A DNA stretch of 42,736 nucleotides, taken from positions 1 to 42,736 of the IMG/VR virus record IMGVR_UViG_3300043773_000468; one strand, given 5' to 3'. Below the pieces are notes generated by a model that saw nothing but the letters and a program-made list of their open reading frames with translations, made no database searches and was not told where the DNA came from. Origin of the DNA: a virus. The number at the start of each line of letters is the position of its first letter. Within the stretch, counting starts at the first letter, position 1. Below, piece after piece: positions 8,835 to 16,604 of this stretch. A program made the position numbers and the translations under genes.

Positions 8835-9037
8835 TGTTCGGGCATGATACTATAGTGAACCATTATAAGGTAAACTTTGCCCTAATGCAGCATCACAAGT
8901 ATTCGCTGACCGAACTTGAAAATATGATACCATGGGAAAAGTATGTGTATATTGACTTGCTAACGGAACATTTAAGAAAACAAGAGCAAGACAGGCGCGA
9001 CCTTGAAGCGGCGGCCAAATATAAGAAAAGACGATAA
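8834..9037 (+). CDS. Small hub/tape-measure chaperone partner
   Basis: 67 residues from the ATG that overlaps the gp26-type stop. The sequence (MFGHDTIVNHYKVNFALMQH, then ELENMIPWEKYVYIDLLTEH and a basic end AAAKYKKRR) resembles the short C-terminal parts of tail-assembly chaperones, with a 'tP.w...y...l' pattern. The frame stays open upstream into the gp26 gene, which allows expression as a frameshift extension as well as a free protein. It may be the functional counterpart of T4 gp51; direct similarity to gp51 cannot be shown here. Its end overlaps the start of the next gene (TAATG). Confidence 0.6.
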   Translation: MFGHDTIVNHYKVNFALMQHHKYSLTELENMIPWEKYVYIDLLTEHLRKQEQDRRDLEAAAKYKKRR

Positions 9038-11310
9038 TGGCAACAAATCCTATTAGCAGCGAAAGTCTGACAGTAAACTATCAAAGTCTAATGAAGATAC
9101 CTGTTGGCGACCGTGTAAAAGCGGCACGAATGAGTTCTTTTGCAGAAGAATTGATGGCAGCACTTACGCCCTCTCAAATGGCTCTAGCATTTCCAGATTA
9201 CTATAGAAGACAGTTACCAGACATTTCCAATTTCATTCTTGCAAACCGATATCTTGATTCTGGTGGTAAATTTCATCAGACAGGCGGCGGCCAGCAAGGT
9301 GCTGCATATCCATATTATGATGGACCTTCTGGCGTAGATCCAAATGCTAGTCCCGGCCGCAATAAATTGTCTGCGGAAGAAATGAAAGAAAAACTTCTAA
9401 AGAAAGGTATTGATGTAGATGGAATCTACAAACAAATTGGCGCAAGTCCAATATTAGAAGGTGATGAAAGAGTAGATTTTCTTAAAGGTGCTACCGATTC
9501 AGAATTGGCTAGTATGGGACTTCAAAGAGTTCAAGATGAAAATGGTAAGAGTTTGATTCAAATGTTGCCTGTAGAAGCATACAAGTTGACCGACGAAGAA
9601 GTATTAAAAAGAATGGCTGGTAAAGTTGCTCCTGGCACAGGTGAATTAGAAGGCACACAAAAAGTACAAAAGCAGGTATATGATTCCTTTATATCAGCAG
9701 GATTTACAGACAGTCAGGCTAAGGCTCTAACTGCTGAGGTAGGTAGAGAAAACGGATTTAAAGAGAATATTATTTTCGGCAGTCACATAGACGCTAACAA
9801 CGGCAAAGTTAATGTGGGAACATTTAGCTGGCAAGGCGATAGAAGACCTGCTTTATTGAATTACTTGAAGCAACAAGGCGCATTAGACGAATATGGTAAC
9901 ATAATACCAGGTCAAAAAACATTAGATGCTATGGCTCAATTTACTAAATCTGAAATGGAAAATAATCCTGCATATGATAGAACAAAAAAACAGTTTTTGG
10001 AAAATCCTAACGTAACTCAAGAACAGGCAGCAGAAGTTCTTGGCAACAATTATATTCGTTGGGATATGACGGGTCAATACGGTCTTCGCAATCCGGCCGA
10101 ACATGCGAAGAGGAGAGATGATTACTATGCACAAATTGAAGAAATAAATGAGAGTTTTCCAGGACTAATTCTTGAAAATGCTACACCTGATCAGATTGAA
10201 TCTGCTAGACAGCAGATTATTCAAAACATGGACAAAACTGAATTAGATAACTTTACTAGAAAAATATACGAGCAACCGTCTGTTACTTCATCAGATTATA
10301 TACCAGATAGAGTGATTGAAGAACAGGCTGGATTTAGAAAGTTGCCAATTAAACCAGAACTCAGAAATGCACTAGAGTATGCTGCCGAACAAAGCGGTCT
10401 AAAACTTAAAGTATTTTCTGGAGGACAAGACGAACACATTCATGATGCTATGGAAGCATCTGGTAATCCTTCATCTTGGAGACACAGCGTAGACATTGAA
10501 GGTATACCTGGAGCAGCGGATGTATTTTTGCAATATACTGACGAAAGCGGCAAACTAGTAACACTTAGCGCAACTAATCCAGAACATGCCCCAATAATCG
10601 CAGAGTTTACCAGAAATTTTTCTAGAGTTACTCCAAGTGCTGGTGTTGGCGCAAATTATATGAAAACTGGTGGTCAAGTTGATCCTACAAAATTTCACTA
10701 TGGTGGTCCAAATGCTCCTGACGCTCCGGCAGCAACGTGGGGTAATATGCCAGCATATCTACAAGAAGCACATGCGGCAGGTGTCGCGCAGAGAGCATCA
10801 GATTTAGAATCTGGCATTGACCCGTTAAAAGAATGGATAGCAAAAAAAGAACAAGAAAAAAAATTAGCAGAAGCACAACAAACAACAGTGCCAGAAACTA
10901 CTCCGCAAAAAGCACTCGGTGGTAATGTCTATGGCCTGAATGAAGATTTGACTCTGGTTGAAACAAATACTGGTAATCCTGTAGCACAAGTCAATGAGAA
11001 TGAAAAACTGATAAAGCAGGGGAGCATGATGCAGGTTACTCCTGAGACAAAGATTGTTGCAGAACAACTATCAGACAACACATCCGTCAACACAACAGAC
11101 GCAGAAGAACCACAAACATCTCCTGAGCCAACAAAACTCAATAAGCAAGTTGAGTTGCCGCCTCAAAGAGAAACTGATAATATGTGGAGAGAATCAATCA
11201 ATGCTACAGCATATGATCCATCACCATCATATCAAAGAGCGATGAATAAGGCCAAGTATCAAAACACTGAAAGAGAAAGTCGTAGTTGGAGTCGGGCTAA
11301 AGTATCATAG
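9037..11310 (+). CDS. Tail-associated lysozyme with M15-like second domain
   Basis: 757 residues, probably part of the hub. Residues 205-370 look like a phage tail lysozyme domain: FTDSQAKALTAEVGRENGF supplies a candidate catalytic Glu in a helix, followed by TFSWQGDRRPALLNYLKQQG. Residues 425-560 look like an M15-type peptidase fold, with SSWRHSVDIEG, IPGAADVFLQ and KFHYGG as likely zinc ligands (H, D, H). The last 190 residues are Glu/Gln/Thr-rich and include a VNENEKLIKQGSMM segment. This would supply the wall-cutting activity missing from the gp5-like gene at 1977-3251. Domain calls rest on motif patterns, not on a profile search. Confidence 0.65.
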   Translation: MATNPISSESLTVNYQSLMKIPVGDRVKAARMSSFAEELMAALTPSQMALAFPDYYRRQLPDISNFILANRYLDSGGKFHQTGGGQQGAAYPYYDGPSGVDPNASPGRNKLSAEEMKEKLLKKGIDVDGIYKQIGASPILEGDERVDFLKGATDSELASMGLQRVQDENGKSLIQMLPVEAYKLTDEEVLKRMAGKVAPGTGELEGTQKVQKQVYDSFISAGFTDSQAKALTAEVGRENGFKENIIFGSHIDANNGKVNVGTFSWQGDRRPALLNYLKQQGALDEYGNIIPGQKTLDAMAQFTKSEMENNPAYDRTKKQFLENPNVTQEQAAEVLGNNYIRWDMTGQYGLRNPAEHAKRRDDYYAQIEEINESFPGLILENATPDQIESARQQIIQNMDKTELDNFTRKIYEQPSVTSSDYIPDRVIEEQAGFRKLPIKPELRNALEYAAEQSGLKLKVFSGGQDEHIHDAMEASGNPSSWRHSVDIEGIPGAADVFLQYTDESGKLVTLSATNPEHAPIIAEFTRNFSRVTPSAGVGANYMKTGGQVDPTKFHYGGPNAPDAPAATWGNMPAYLQEAHAAGVAQRASDLESGIDPLKEWIAKKEQEKKLAEAQQTTVPETTPQKALGGNVYGLNEDLTLVETNTGNPVAQVNENEKLIKQGSMMQVTPETKIVAEQLSDNTSVNTTDAEEPQTSPEPTKLNKQVELPPQRETDNMWRESINATAYDPSPSYQRAMNKAKYQNTERESRSWSRAKVS

Positions 11311-11314
11311 AAAA

Positions 11315-11352
11315 GAGAGGAGCAAGTAAAGGAGAGAAACCTTGCCCCTCTC
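11315..11352. terminator. Bidirectional hairpin between convergent genes
   Basis: GAGAGGAGCAAG pairs with CTTGCCCCTCTC across a 14-base loop with one mismatch (12-base stem). It lies in the 52-base gap between the plus-strand lysozyme gene and the minus-strand gp32 gene, where a shared terminator is expected. Neither side has a long T run, so it may stop polymerase weakly or act as an mRNA 3' end stabiliser. Confidence 0.6.
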
Positions 11353-11362
11353 ACGCTGCAAA

Positions 11363-12292
11363 CTACTCGTTAGCCAGAGTCTTGAAGTAGTTCAAGTCCT
11401 CGTCTTCTTCGTCCTTCCAAGGTGCAGTATCTTCAACAGACTTGCGCGGCTTGGACGCTTCGAACGATGGCTCAGACTTGGCCGCTGACCTAGTAAGACC
11501 AGTCACAGATGCAGACTGAGCCTGCTCAGTAATACCAAGCACCTCGTTCAGCTTCCGCTTCAAGTCATCATAAGACTTGAAGTTCTTGGCATCCAAAAAC
11601 TCCTTGAGAGAGTATTCAGACTTCCACAGCTTCTCCAACTTAGCATCGTCACCATCAAGAAGCGGTGATGGCGAATCAAAGCCAGAGAGATCGTAGTTGC
11701 GATAGCCCTCGACCTGACGGATCTTGATCTTGAAGTTGGCACCGTTCCAGAAATCGAACGGGTTCAGCGGCTTCTCGTCCTCATACTGAGGATTCATAGC
11801 AAGAGTGATCTTGTCGAAAATCTTCTTGCCGAACTTGTACAAGAAAACCTTACCCTCATTCTCAGGGTTCTTCGGATCAGTAACCACCATGATGTTAGAG
11901 ATGTAAGTAAGACGGCGCTTCTGTGCGCGGGCCTGCTTACGCTGCGACGAGTTATCATCGCTGGTAGAGTTCCAGAGTTCGCTGTTATACTCAGACACAG
12001 GATCCTTCTGCCCGATAGTCGTGAGCGAGTTTTCGATATACCACTTACCGCCAGGACCCTGGAAACCGTGATTGAAGATGCGTACCCAAGGGAGTGCATC
12101 ATCACCGTCTACAGCAGATGCAGGAAGGAAGCGAATGACTGCATAGCCATTGCCTGCCTTGTCTACCTCTGGCTGCCAGAAGCGAGTATCTTCCTTGCTG
12201 CCACCTTCCGATGGTGCATTGATCTTCTCGATTTCCTTGGTAAGACGGCCGATATCAGCCGAAGACTTCTTGAGGGATGCGAAATTTGACAT
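11363..12292 (-). CDS. 32: Single-stranded DNA-binding protein gp32
   Basis: 309 residues from MSNFASLKKSSADIG, in line with T4 gp32 (301). The OB-fold core is visible (GYAVIRFLPA, PWVRIFNHGFQGPGGKWYIE, LTYISNIMVVTDPKNPENEG, FLYKFGKKIFDKI) and the C-terminus is acidic (WKDEEDEDLNYFKTLANE), as needed for partner binding. The Cys residues of the T4 zinc-binding loop are absent; the segment reads ENSLTTIGQKDPVSEYN. The open frame has 24 extra upstream codons, but these lie in the leader after a consensus promoter, so the ATG at 12292 preceded by CGGAGAA is chosen. gp32 coats single strands in replication, recombination and repair. Confidence 0.93.
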   Translation of the reverse strand: MSNFASLKKSSADIGRLTKEIEKINAPSEGGSKEDTRFWQPEVDKAGNGYAVIRFLPASAVDGDDALPWVRIFNHGFQGPGGKWYIENSLTTIGQKDPVSEYNSELWNSTSDDNSSQRKQARAQKRRLTYISNIMVVTDPKNPENEGKVFLYKFGKKIFDKITLAMNPQYEDEKPLNPFDFWNGANFKIKIRQVEGYRNYDLSGFDSPSPLLDGDDAKLEKLWKSEYSLKEFLDAKNFKSYDDLKRKLNEVLGITEQAQSASVTGLTRSAAKSEPSFEASKPRKSVEDTAPWKDEEDEDLNYFKTLANE

Positions 12293-12306
12293 TGTATGTT
12301 CTCCGT

Positions 12307-12326
12307 ATTGCGTTGTATTGCGTTGT
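12307..12326 (-). repeat. Tandem 10-base direct repeat in gp32 leader
   Basis: On the minus strand ACAACGCAAT occurs twice in tandem, between the gp32 transcription start region and the CGGAGAA ribosome site. T4 gp32 represses its own translation by binding an unstructured leader; this repeat is in the right place for such an operator, but that is inference. Confidence 0.5.
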
Positions 12327-12335
12327 ATGTTTTGT

Positions 12336-12364
12336 ATAATAACAGGACAATCTCGCCCTGTCAA
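12336..12364 (-). promoter_or_regulatory. Sigma-70-type promoter of gp32
   Basis: Minus strand TTGACA (12364-12359), 17-base spacer, TATTAT (12341-12336). The start of transcription would be near 12329, giving a leader of about 36 bases. The -35 element lies just inside the 3' end of the gp59 gene. Confidence 0.75.
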
Positions 12365-12951
12365 GCACTATTTAGTTTCTCTTTTAGAATTTGTTTGAAC
12401 TTTTCTCTGTCCAGGTCTTGAAGCAGAAACGGAGCAAACTTCCGTGCCTTGAAACTAAACTTAGACCAGAGATAATCGTCGCCGAGTTTAGCATCAAACT
12501 TTGAAATGAACTGGATAAAAGCATCAAGGATGATTATTGATTCCAGAGATAGAGTGCCGAAGTTGTATTCTACCATGAACTTTGGATAACCAGTGTCGCT
12601 CATAGTGAATAGGTCTTTCAAGTCTTCTATCTTTTCCAATTCATTCTTAAAATTGTAGGACATGGACTGGACACTTTTCACATGACGCTTGGTAGCATCA
12701 AATGCATCATCATCCAGCATATCTCCAATCCATGCCCTATCTGCGAGGAAGTTGACTATCATGTGCGTCTTTACATCATCACACTTTCTGGCCAACTTCT
12801 CAAACTGAAATCTGTCTTTCCGAATCAGAAATGATTCCTTGCTGACATTTTTCGTTTTACCATTATACTTGAAGAAGTCGTATTTGTCAAGAGTAAAGTG
12901 ATTCTTCAAGGCTAGGTAAAGACAGTAAGTCTCGTACCCTGAGAGTTTCAT
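12361..12951 (-). CDS. 59: Helicase loader gp59
   Basis: 196 residues, near T4 gp59 (217). Shared pattern: an N-terminal ETYCLYLALKNHFTLDKYDFFKYNG, then RFQFEKLARKCDD, VNFLADRAWIGDM and the C-terminal LESIIILDAFIQFISKFD, WSKFSFKARKFAP, which parallel T4's 'KYDVIKYN', 'FFQKLSEKY', 'WIGD', 'FETFILLDSFLNIIDKHD'. gp59 loads the replicative helicase onto gp32-coated DNA and is all-helical. The 33-59-32 order of T4 is kept, except for one extra gene between 33 and 59. It overlaps that gene by four bases (ATGA). Confidence 0.85.
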   Translation of the reverse strand: MKLSGYETYCLYLALKNHFTLDKYDFFKYNGKTKNVSKESFLIRKDRFQFEKLARKCDDVKTHMIVNFLADRAWIGDMLDDDAFDATKRHVKSVQSMSYNFKNELEKIEDLKDLFTMSDTGYPKFMVEYNFGTLSLESIIILDAFIQFISKFDAKLGDDYLWSKFSFKARKFAPFLLQDLDREKFKQILKEKLNSA

Positions 12952-13667
12952 TTTAGTCTGTATATCTTGTTGGAATATCCGTAAGTTAAATCTGCATAAT
13001 CATCTGGTAGATACACTTTACTAGGATCAATCACCAATTCAATCTTATCATAATTTACATATCTACGAAGATGTTCAAAGGTATTGGAAGTAAAGAACAC
13101 TTCTTTTCCATCTAGTCTCTTGTCTAGCATAAATTCCCAATTCTTATATGCCAAATCTTCGTCTTGAAAAACGCACGACATCATTATAACATCTTCTTCA
13201 TCAAAGTCAAACTTATTAATCGGATATGGAGGACAGTTGTTACCTATACAAGCAAGAACAGTTCCTGCATTGAGATATTCTTTTTGAATAGAACTGACAA
13301 TATTAAGTCCGCACATTTTCGCTTGAATGTTTAAAATTCCAAAGTCTGCACATACAGTTAGAATCTTTTTACTAAAGAAATGCTGATAGTGATCAGAAAT
13401 AAACTTGGCCATGTTAAATGAGTGTGTCGAAACAGTATGAGGCGAAATCATAGAAAACAGACCAGTATATGAATCTATTATTGTTCCTTTATATATTAGG
13501 AAATCAAATTCCAAGGTATTATTAATCAGAATATCATAATACCCATCTTGTAAATCGGCATCATATTCTTCGTTAGCAAAGAATGATTGGATTCTCTCAC
13601 GCCAGATTTCAGCGTTAGGTCTTTCTGGTGTTAACAGATTTAAAATTGGACTGAGATTGTATATCAT
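12948..13667 (-). CDS. Unrecognised protein, possibly Rossmann/methyltransferase-like
   Basis: 239 residues from the ATG at 13667, one base after the gp33 stop; the longest frame (start 13727) would overlap gp33 by about 60 bases and has no better ribosome site. A central segment FFSKKILTVCADFGILNIQA followed by NIVSSIQKEYLNAGTVLACI and EEDVIMMSCVFQDEDLAYKN has the strand-loop-helix rhythm of a SAM-dependent methyltransferase, but the glycine-rich SAM loop is degenerate. Function unknown. Its place inside the gp33-gp59-gp32 cluster suggests expression with replication genes. Confidence 0.6.
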   Translation of the reverse strand: MIYNLSPILNLLTPERPNAEIWRERIQSFFANEEYDADLQDGYYDILINNTLEFDFLIYKGTIIDSYTGLFSMISPHTVSTHSFNMAKFISDHYQHFFSKKILTVCADFGILNIQAKMCGLNIVSSIQKEYLNAGTVLACIGNNCPPYPINKFDFDEEDVIMMSCVFQDEDLAYKNWEFMLDKRLDGKEVFFTSNTFEHLRRYVNYDKIELVIDPSKVYLPDDYADLTYGYSNKIYRLK

Positions 13668-13668
13668 A

Positions 13669-13896
13669 TCAAAATGGTAACTTGGTTGTGTTTGACTTTG
13701 GTAAAAAGTTGAGTTCTTCTGCTTCAATCTGAATTTTAGCCTTGAGTGCGGTCGATACTAACTTAGCCGCAGTCTCGACTTCCAATCCAGTATTCTCGCA
13801 GTGCATTAATATAGCATCCATATATGGCATCTTCTTTTTCTCCACCAACATCTCAATGCTGATGGAGAAGTTATTCACTTCATCTTTTGTGGGCAT
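13669..13896 (-). CDS. 33: Late-transcription co-activator gp33
   Basis: 75 residues: MPTKDEVNNFSISIEMLVEK, then KKMPYMDAILMHCENTGLEV, ETAAKLVSTALKAKIQIEAE and the end ELNFLPKSNTTKLPF. The 'M.YMDAi..yce.tglEie..akl......k.kie.EA..lnflpk' pattern is that of gp33 in T4-type phages. gp33 connects RNA polymerase to the sliding clamp to activate late promoters with sigma gp55. It is short compared with T4 gp33 (112), as in marine relatives. The start is two bases after the protease gene stop. Confidence 0.85.
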   Translation of the reverse strand: MPTKDEVNNFSISIEMLVEKKKMPYMDAILMHCENTGLEVETAAKLVSTALKAKIQIEAEELNFLPKSNTTKLPF

Positions 13897-13897
13897 A

Positions 13898-14902
13898 TTA
13901 CTTCTTGCCCATGTCCGGTGTGTATTCCTTGGACAGTTTATAGTTTGTCTTCACATCAATCATCATCTTTTCTCCGTTGCGCTCAATCAATAGTTTAATA
14001 TCTTCATCGTCGCCTCTCATCACAGCAAACTCAGAAATCAAATCATCAGCATTTGAAATTTCAATTCCGTTAGGATGATTGTTTGGTGTGTAGATTTCCA
14101 ACAACTTATCACCCTCTTTTAGTCCTGCTTTGTCGGCTGCTCCATTAGGTTCAACAGATGCGAGTATAACAGAAGAGCGGTCGTCTGTCAAGTTTACAGA
14201 TACATTTATTGCGCGCCATCTTACTTCACCAAACTTGTCCAAATCGTAAAGTACCTTCTTTACAAAATTGGATGGAAGACAGAAGCCGTATGAGCCGCCT
14301 TCTTTAGCCAGCATCATATCATTCACACAAACAACTTCCCCTTTGTCGTTGAAAGTTGGACCACCTGAGTTACCTTGATAAATCTTAGCATCAATCTGAT
14401 CCATGAACTTTGGATTCTGACCCATGCGAATGTTCTTCGCTGACATGATACCTTCGGACACAGTCCATGCTAGACCCCAAGGATGACCGATGACGATTAC
14501 CTTGTCACCAGGAACTATCTTTTCACTATCACCAAACGATAGAATTTCAGGAGTCTCTGTCTCTTTGAACGTATTCCAGTCTTCTAGAGCAACAATGGCC
14601 AAGTCTGCTATTTCATCTGAGTATAGCACCTTAGCATCATACTTTCTTTCGGAATCATCTGCAAAAACTGAAAGCTTTCCGTTGCCTTCGATTACATGAT
14701 GATTTGTTACAATCATGTTGTCTTGAATCAGAAAGCCTGTGCCGATTCCGCCTTTGTCACCCTCTAGTTCATTTGCGATGAGAACAACACCATCTCTATT
14801 CTTATCAACAATCTGAGTGGTTGACATTTGACTACCTGGCAATTTTGGCAGATTGCAACCCGCCAACAACATAGCAAAGACCGCGGTTAATATGTACTTC
14901 AT
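13898..14902 (-). CDS. HtrA/DegP-like lipoprotein serine protease with PDZ domain
   Basis: 334 residues. The N-terminus is a lipoprotein signal with the lipobox LLAGC (Cys16). The trypsin-like domain follows: GIGTGFLIQDNMIVTNHHVI supplies His, DEIADLAIV supplies Asp and IYQGNSGGPTFND supplies the catalytic Ser, so the triad is complete. Residues 230-325 form a PDZ-like domain (VILASVEPNGAADKAGLKEGD). The protein should sit in the periplasm tethered to a membrane. Bacterial HtrA proteins cut misfolded envelope proteins; a phage-encoded copy is unusual. Its start overlaps the stop of the upstream membrane gene, and it is the last gene of the envelope module, two bases before gp33. Confidence 0.85.
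   Translation of the reverse strand: MKYILTAVFAMLLAGCNLPKLPGSQMSTTQIVDKNRDGVVLIANELEGDKGGIGTGFLIQDNMIVTNHHVIEGNGKLSVFADDSERKYDAKVLYSDEIADLAIVALEDWNTFKETETPEILSFGDSEKIVPGDKVIVIGHPWGLAWTVSEGIMSAKNIRMGQNPKFMDQIDAKIYQGNSGGPTFNDKGEVVCVNDMMLAKEGGSYGFCLPSNFVKKVLYDLDKFGEVRWRAINVSVNLTDDRSSVILASVEPNGAADKAGLKEGDKLLEIYTPNNHPNGIEISNADDLISEFAVMRGDDEDIKLLIERNGEKMMIDVKTNYKLSKEYTPDMGKK
14163..14191 (-). promoter_or_regulatory. Promoter-like sequence inside the HtrA-like gene
   Basis: Minus strand TTGACA (14191-14186), 17-base spacer, TATACT (14168-14163). It lies within coding sequence and points at gp33 and gp59, about 270 bases downstream. The match is good but coding constraint could produce it by chance. 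Confidence 0.4.
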
Positions 14903-15480
14903 TATTCTGATCCTTTCTCAGGAGTTGTAGGACGCATAATCTCCATATCTGGAACTTTTGGCTTATACGTATCTTTCATTGCTGGCAAAATCTTTTCTAT
15001 GATGTCTCCGATGACCTCAACAATGCTATCGGAACCGTCAGAAGGAATATCACCGCCAGCAGTCTTTGGTGGTATTCTATTGATGCGAACTTCTTTGCCT
15101 TCGACTAGTGCTTGTTTTGCCTTCTCAAACTCTGCTGCTCTATCATTTGAGTATTCGACAAAGTATGTTTTTGGTGCGTATCTTGGATATTCATAGTCGT
15201 ACCAGTGTCCCGATTCGGACTGAAACAGACTGATATAGATTGCACCTTCGCTGTTCTCTGATGGATTGATTATGACAATAGACGCAAGTGTGCCTTTGAC
15301 TTCTTCTTTTTCTTCTGCTGGCCAACCTTTGACTCCATCGAACGTGAAGTATATCATGTTGGCTAGAGCGACCACAAATAATATAGAAAGAAACTTGAGA
15401 GAATTACTTCTGAAATAAAATGCTGCTGCAATCACCAAAGCAATAAACAAAGCAAACAATAATATGATGTATTGTGTCAT
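14902..15480 (-). CDS. Membrane protein of the envelope module
   Basis: 192 residues, no family recognised. Two hydrophobic helices at about 4-23 and 29-46 (IILLFALFIALVIAAAFYF and FLSILFVVALANMIYFTF) precede a hydrophilic domain of about 140 residues with GAIYISLFQSESGHWYDYEY and a proline-rich end (RPTTPEKGSE). The topology suggests a short cytoplasmic loop and a domain outside the inner membrane, or the reverse. It overlaps the ExbD-like gene upstream by four bases and the protease gene downstream by one, so it is very likely made with both. Confidence 0.7.
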   Translation of the reverse strand: MTQYIILLFALFIALVIAAAFYFRSNSLKFLSILFVVALANMIYFTFDGVKGWPAEEKEEVKGTLASIVIINPSENSEGAIYISLFQSESGHWYDYEYPRYAPKTYFVEYSNDRAAEFEKAKQALVEGKEVRINRIPPKTAGGDIPSDGSDSIVEVIGDIIEKILPAMKDTYKPKVPDMEIMRPTTPEKGSE

Positions 15481-16127
15481 GGCGATTTATTCTGTCCTGT
15501 TCTGATACCAACATAGTCATTCTTGAATCGAATGATGTTCTTTTTGCTATCCATTGTGAAACGAACAACCGTCTTTTCTTGCCAAATACTTTCCATCGTC
15601 AACTCAATATGCTTCACAACATAATAAGACGGATTGATTTTGATTATTTCTACAATGATAGGAACGTTAACTGGCGATCCTGGTTGTGCAGCAGAAGTGG
15701 CCAGAGTTGACCTTAAACACGAATACACATGAACGTTTAATACGTATTCGCCAGGAAATGTACCGCGAAGAGTGACGAACTCTTTGTTGTCGGGATCAAT
15801 TATGATTTCTTTTCCGTCTAACTGATAGACGCTTCTACGCTTGCCCATATCATCGCGCTCAAAATACATCAAGCCCGCTTCTGGGAATTTGTATGATACG
15901 ATGTTGTTCTGCGGATCACGAACCCACATATCAACATCGCAGTCCATATCGTTGGGCCATTCTAGAGATAGAACATAGTCAGCATTCTTCTTGATACCTT
16001 CGCTGTTCTTCGTGATTGGTGCGATGAGAAGGGTAGTAAGAATGAATAAAACAACCGTGCCTGTCAGCAGGTTGATAAGCAGGTCGATGTATGCGGTACG
16101 GAAATCAAACTTTCTATGGCTCATCAT
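15477..16127 (-). CDS. ExbD/TolR-like anchored periplasmic protein
   Basis: 216 residues. Residues 7-34 read DFRTAYIDLLINLLTGTVVL, matching the single transmembrane helix of ExbD/TolR/MotB, where the Asp (here in YIDLL) carries protons; the spacing Asp then two leucine-rich turns is kept. The periplasmic part is not a standard ExbD or peptidoglycan-binding domain: it contains DCDVDMWVRDPQNNIVSYKF and RGTFPGEYVLNVHVY, like the beta-sandwich modules seen in DUF2135-type proteins. Two start codons in tandem (ATGATG) overlap the end of the ExbB-like gene. With that partner it should form a proton-driven inner-membrane complex. Confidence 0.72.
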   Translation of the reverse strand: MMSHRKFDFRTAYIDLLINLLTGTVVLFILTTLLIAPITKNSEGIKKNADYVLSLEWPNDMDCDVDMWVRDPQNNIVSYKFPEAGLMYFERDDMGKRRSVYQLDGKEIIIDPDNKEFVTLRGTFPGEYVLNVHVYSCLRSTLATSAAQPGSPVNVPIIVEIIKINPSYYVVKHIELTMESIWQEKTVVRFTMDSKKNIIRFKNDYVGIRTGQNKSP

Positions 16128-16569
16128 ATGTTACCGCATATAGCAAGCCCTTTGTTACAAGACTTGCGAGAATGCCAACCGCATTCGTATATAAAGCGAT
16201 ACCTAGACCAACAGACATGTTTGCGAGAAGAGTTGCTAGACTTGTAGGATCAGTTACAGAAGCGGATGTGATTCCAGATGAAAGCAAATAAATGAAGCCG
16301 ACAACTGTACCTAACATACCAAGGGCTAACATTTGCTCGGAGAGAAACCAGCAGGCATCTACAATCTTGCTGGCAAAATCTTTAGTGTATGCTACGTAGC
16401 CGATTAGAGCAGTTGTTACTACGTAGAGTAGTGAGAGGACCGAAGTGATCATAGTCACATCATCATACCAAATCTTGGCGATAATACCGCTGTGCCATGC
16501 CCAGAATACACCAGTTGCCACAGCTAAGTTTGTAATCCACCAGATATAAAAAGGTTTAACTAATCTCAT
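16114..16569 (-). CDS. MotA/TolQ/ExbB-like proton channel protein
   Basis: 151 residues, about 60 percent of E. coli ExbB (244). Four hydrophobic helices are visible at about 8-26, 38-60, 78-100 and 112-142. The last two carry the family signature: EQMLALGMLGTVVGFIYLLS (the LGLLGTVxGM helix) and LANMSVGLGIALYTNAVGIL (the helix lining the pore, with ALxTxxxGL). The N-terminal part is shorter than in cellular homologues and no cytoplasmic domain is present, so this looks like a minimal channel. It overlaps the ExbD-like gene by 14 bases, as in cellular exbB-exbD pairs. Confidence 0.78.
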   Translation of the reverse strand: MRLVKPFYIWWITNLAVATGVFWAWHSGIIAKIWYDDVTMITSVLSLLYVVTTALIGYVAYTKDFASKIVDACWFLSEQMLALGMLGTVVGFIYLLSSGITSASVTDPTSLATLLANMSVGLGIALYTNAVGILASLVTKGLLYAVTYDEP

Positions 16570-16604
16570 TCGGTCCTCACTTTGTTGCTTTTATTATTTA
16601 GTGA

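Noticed and set aside
12293-12364. N-terminal extension of gp32 by 24 residues
   Set aside because: The extension lies in the leader downstream of a consensus promoter, and the shorter start matches the family.
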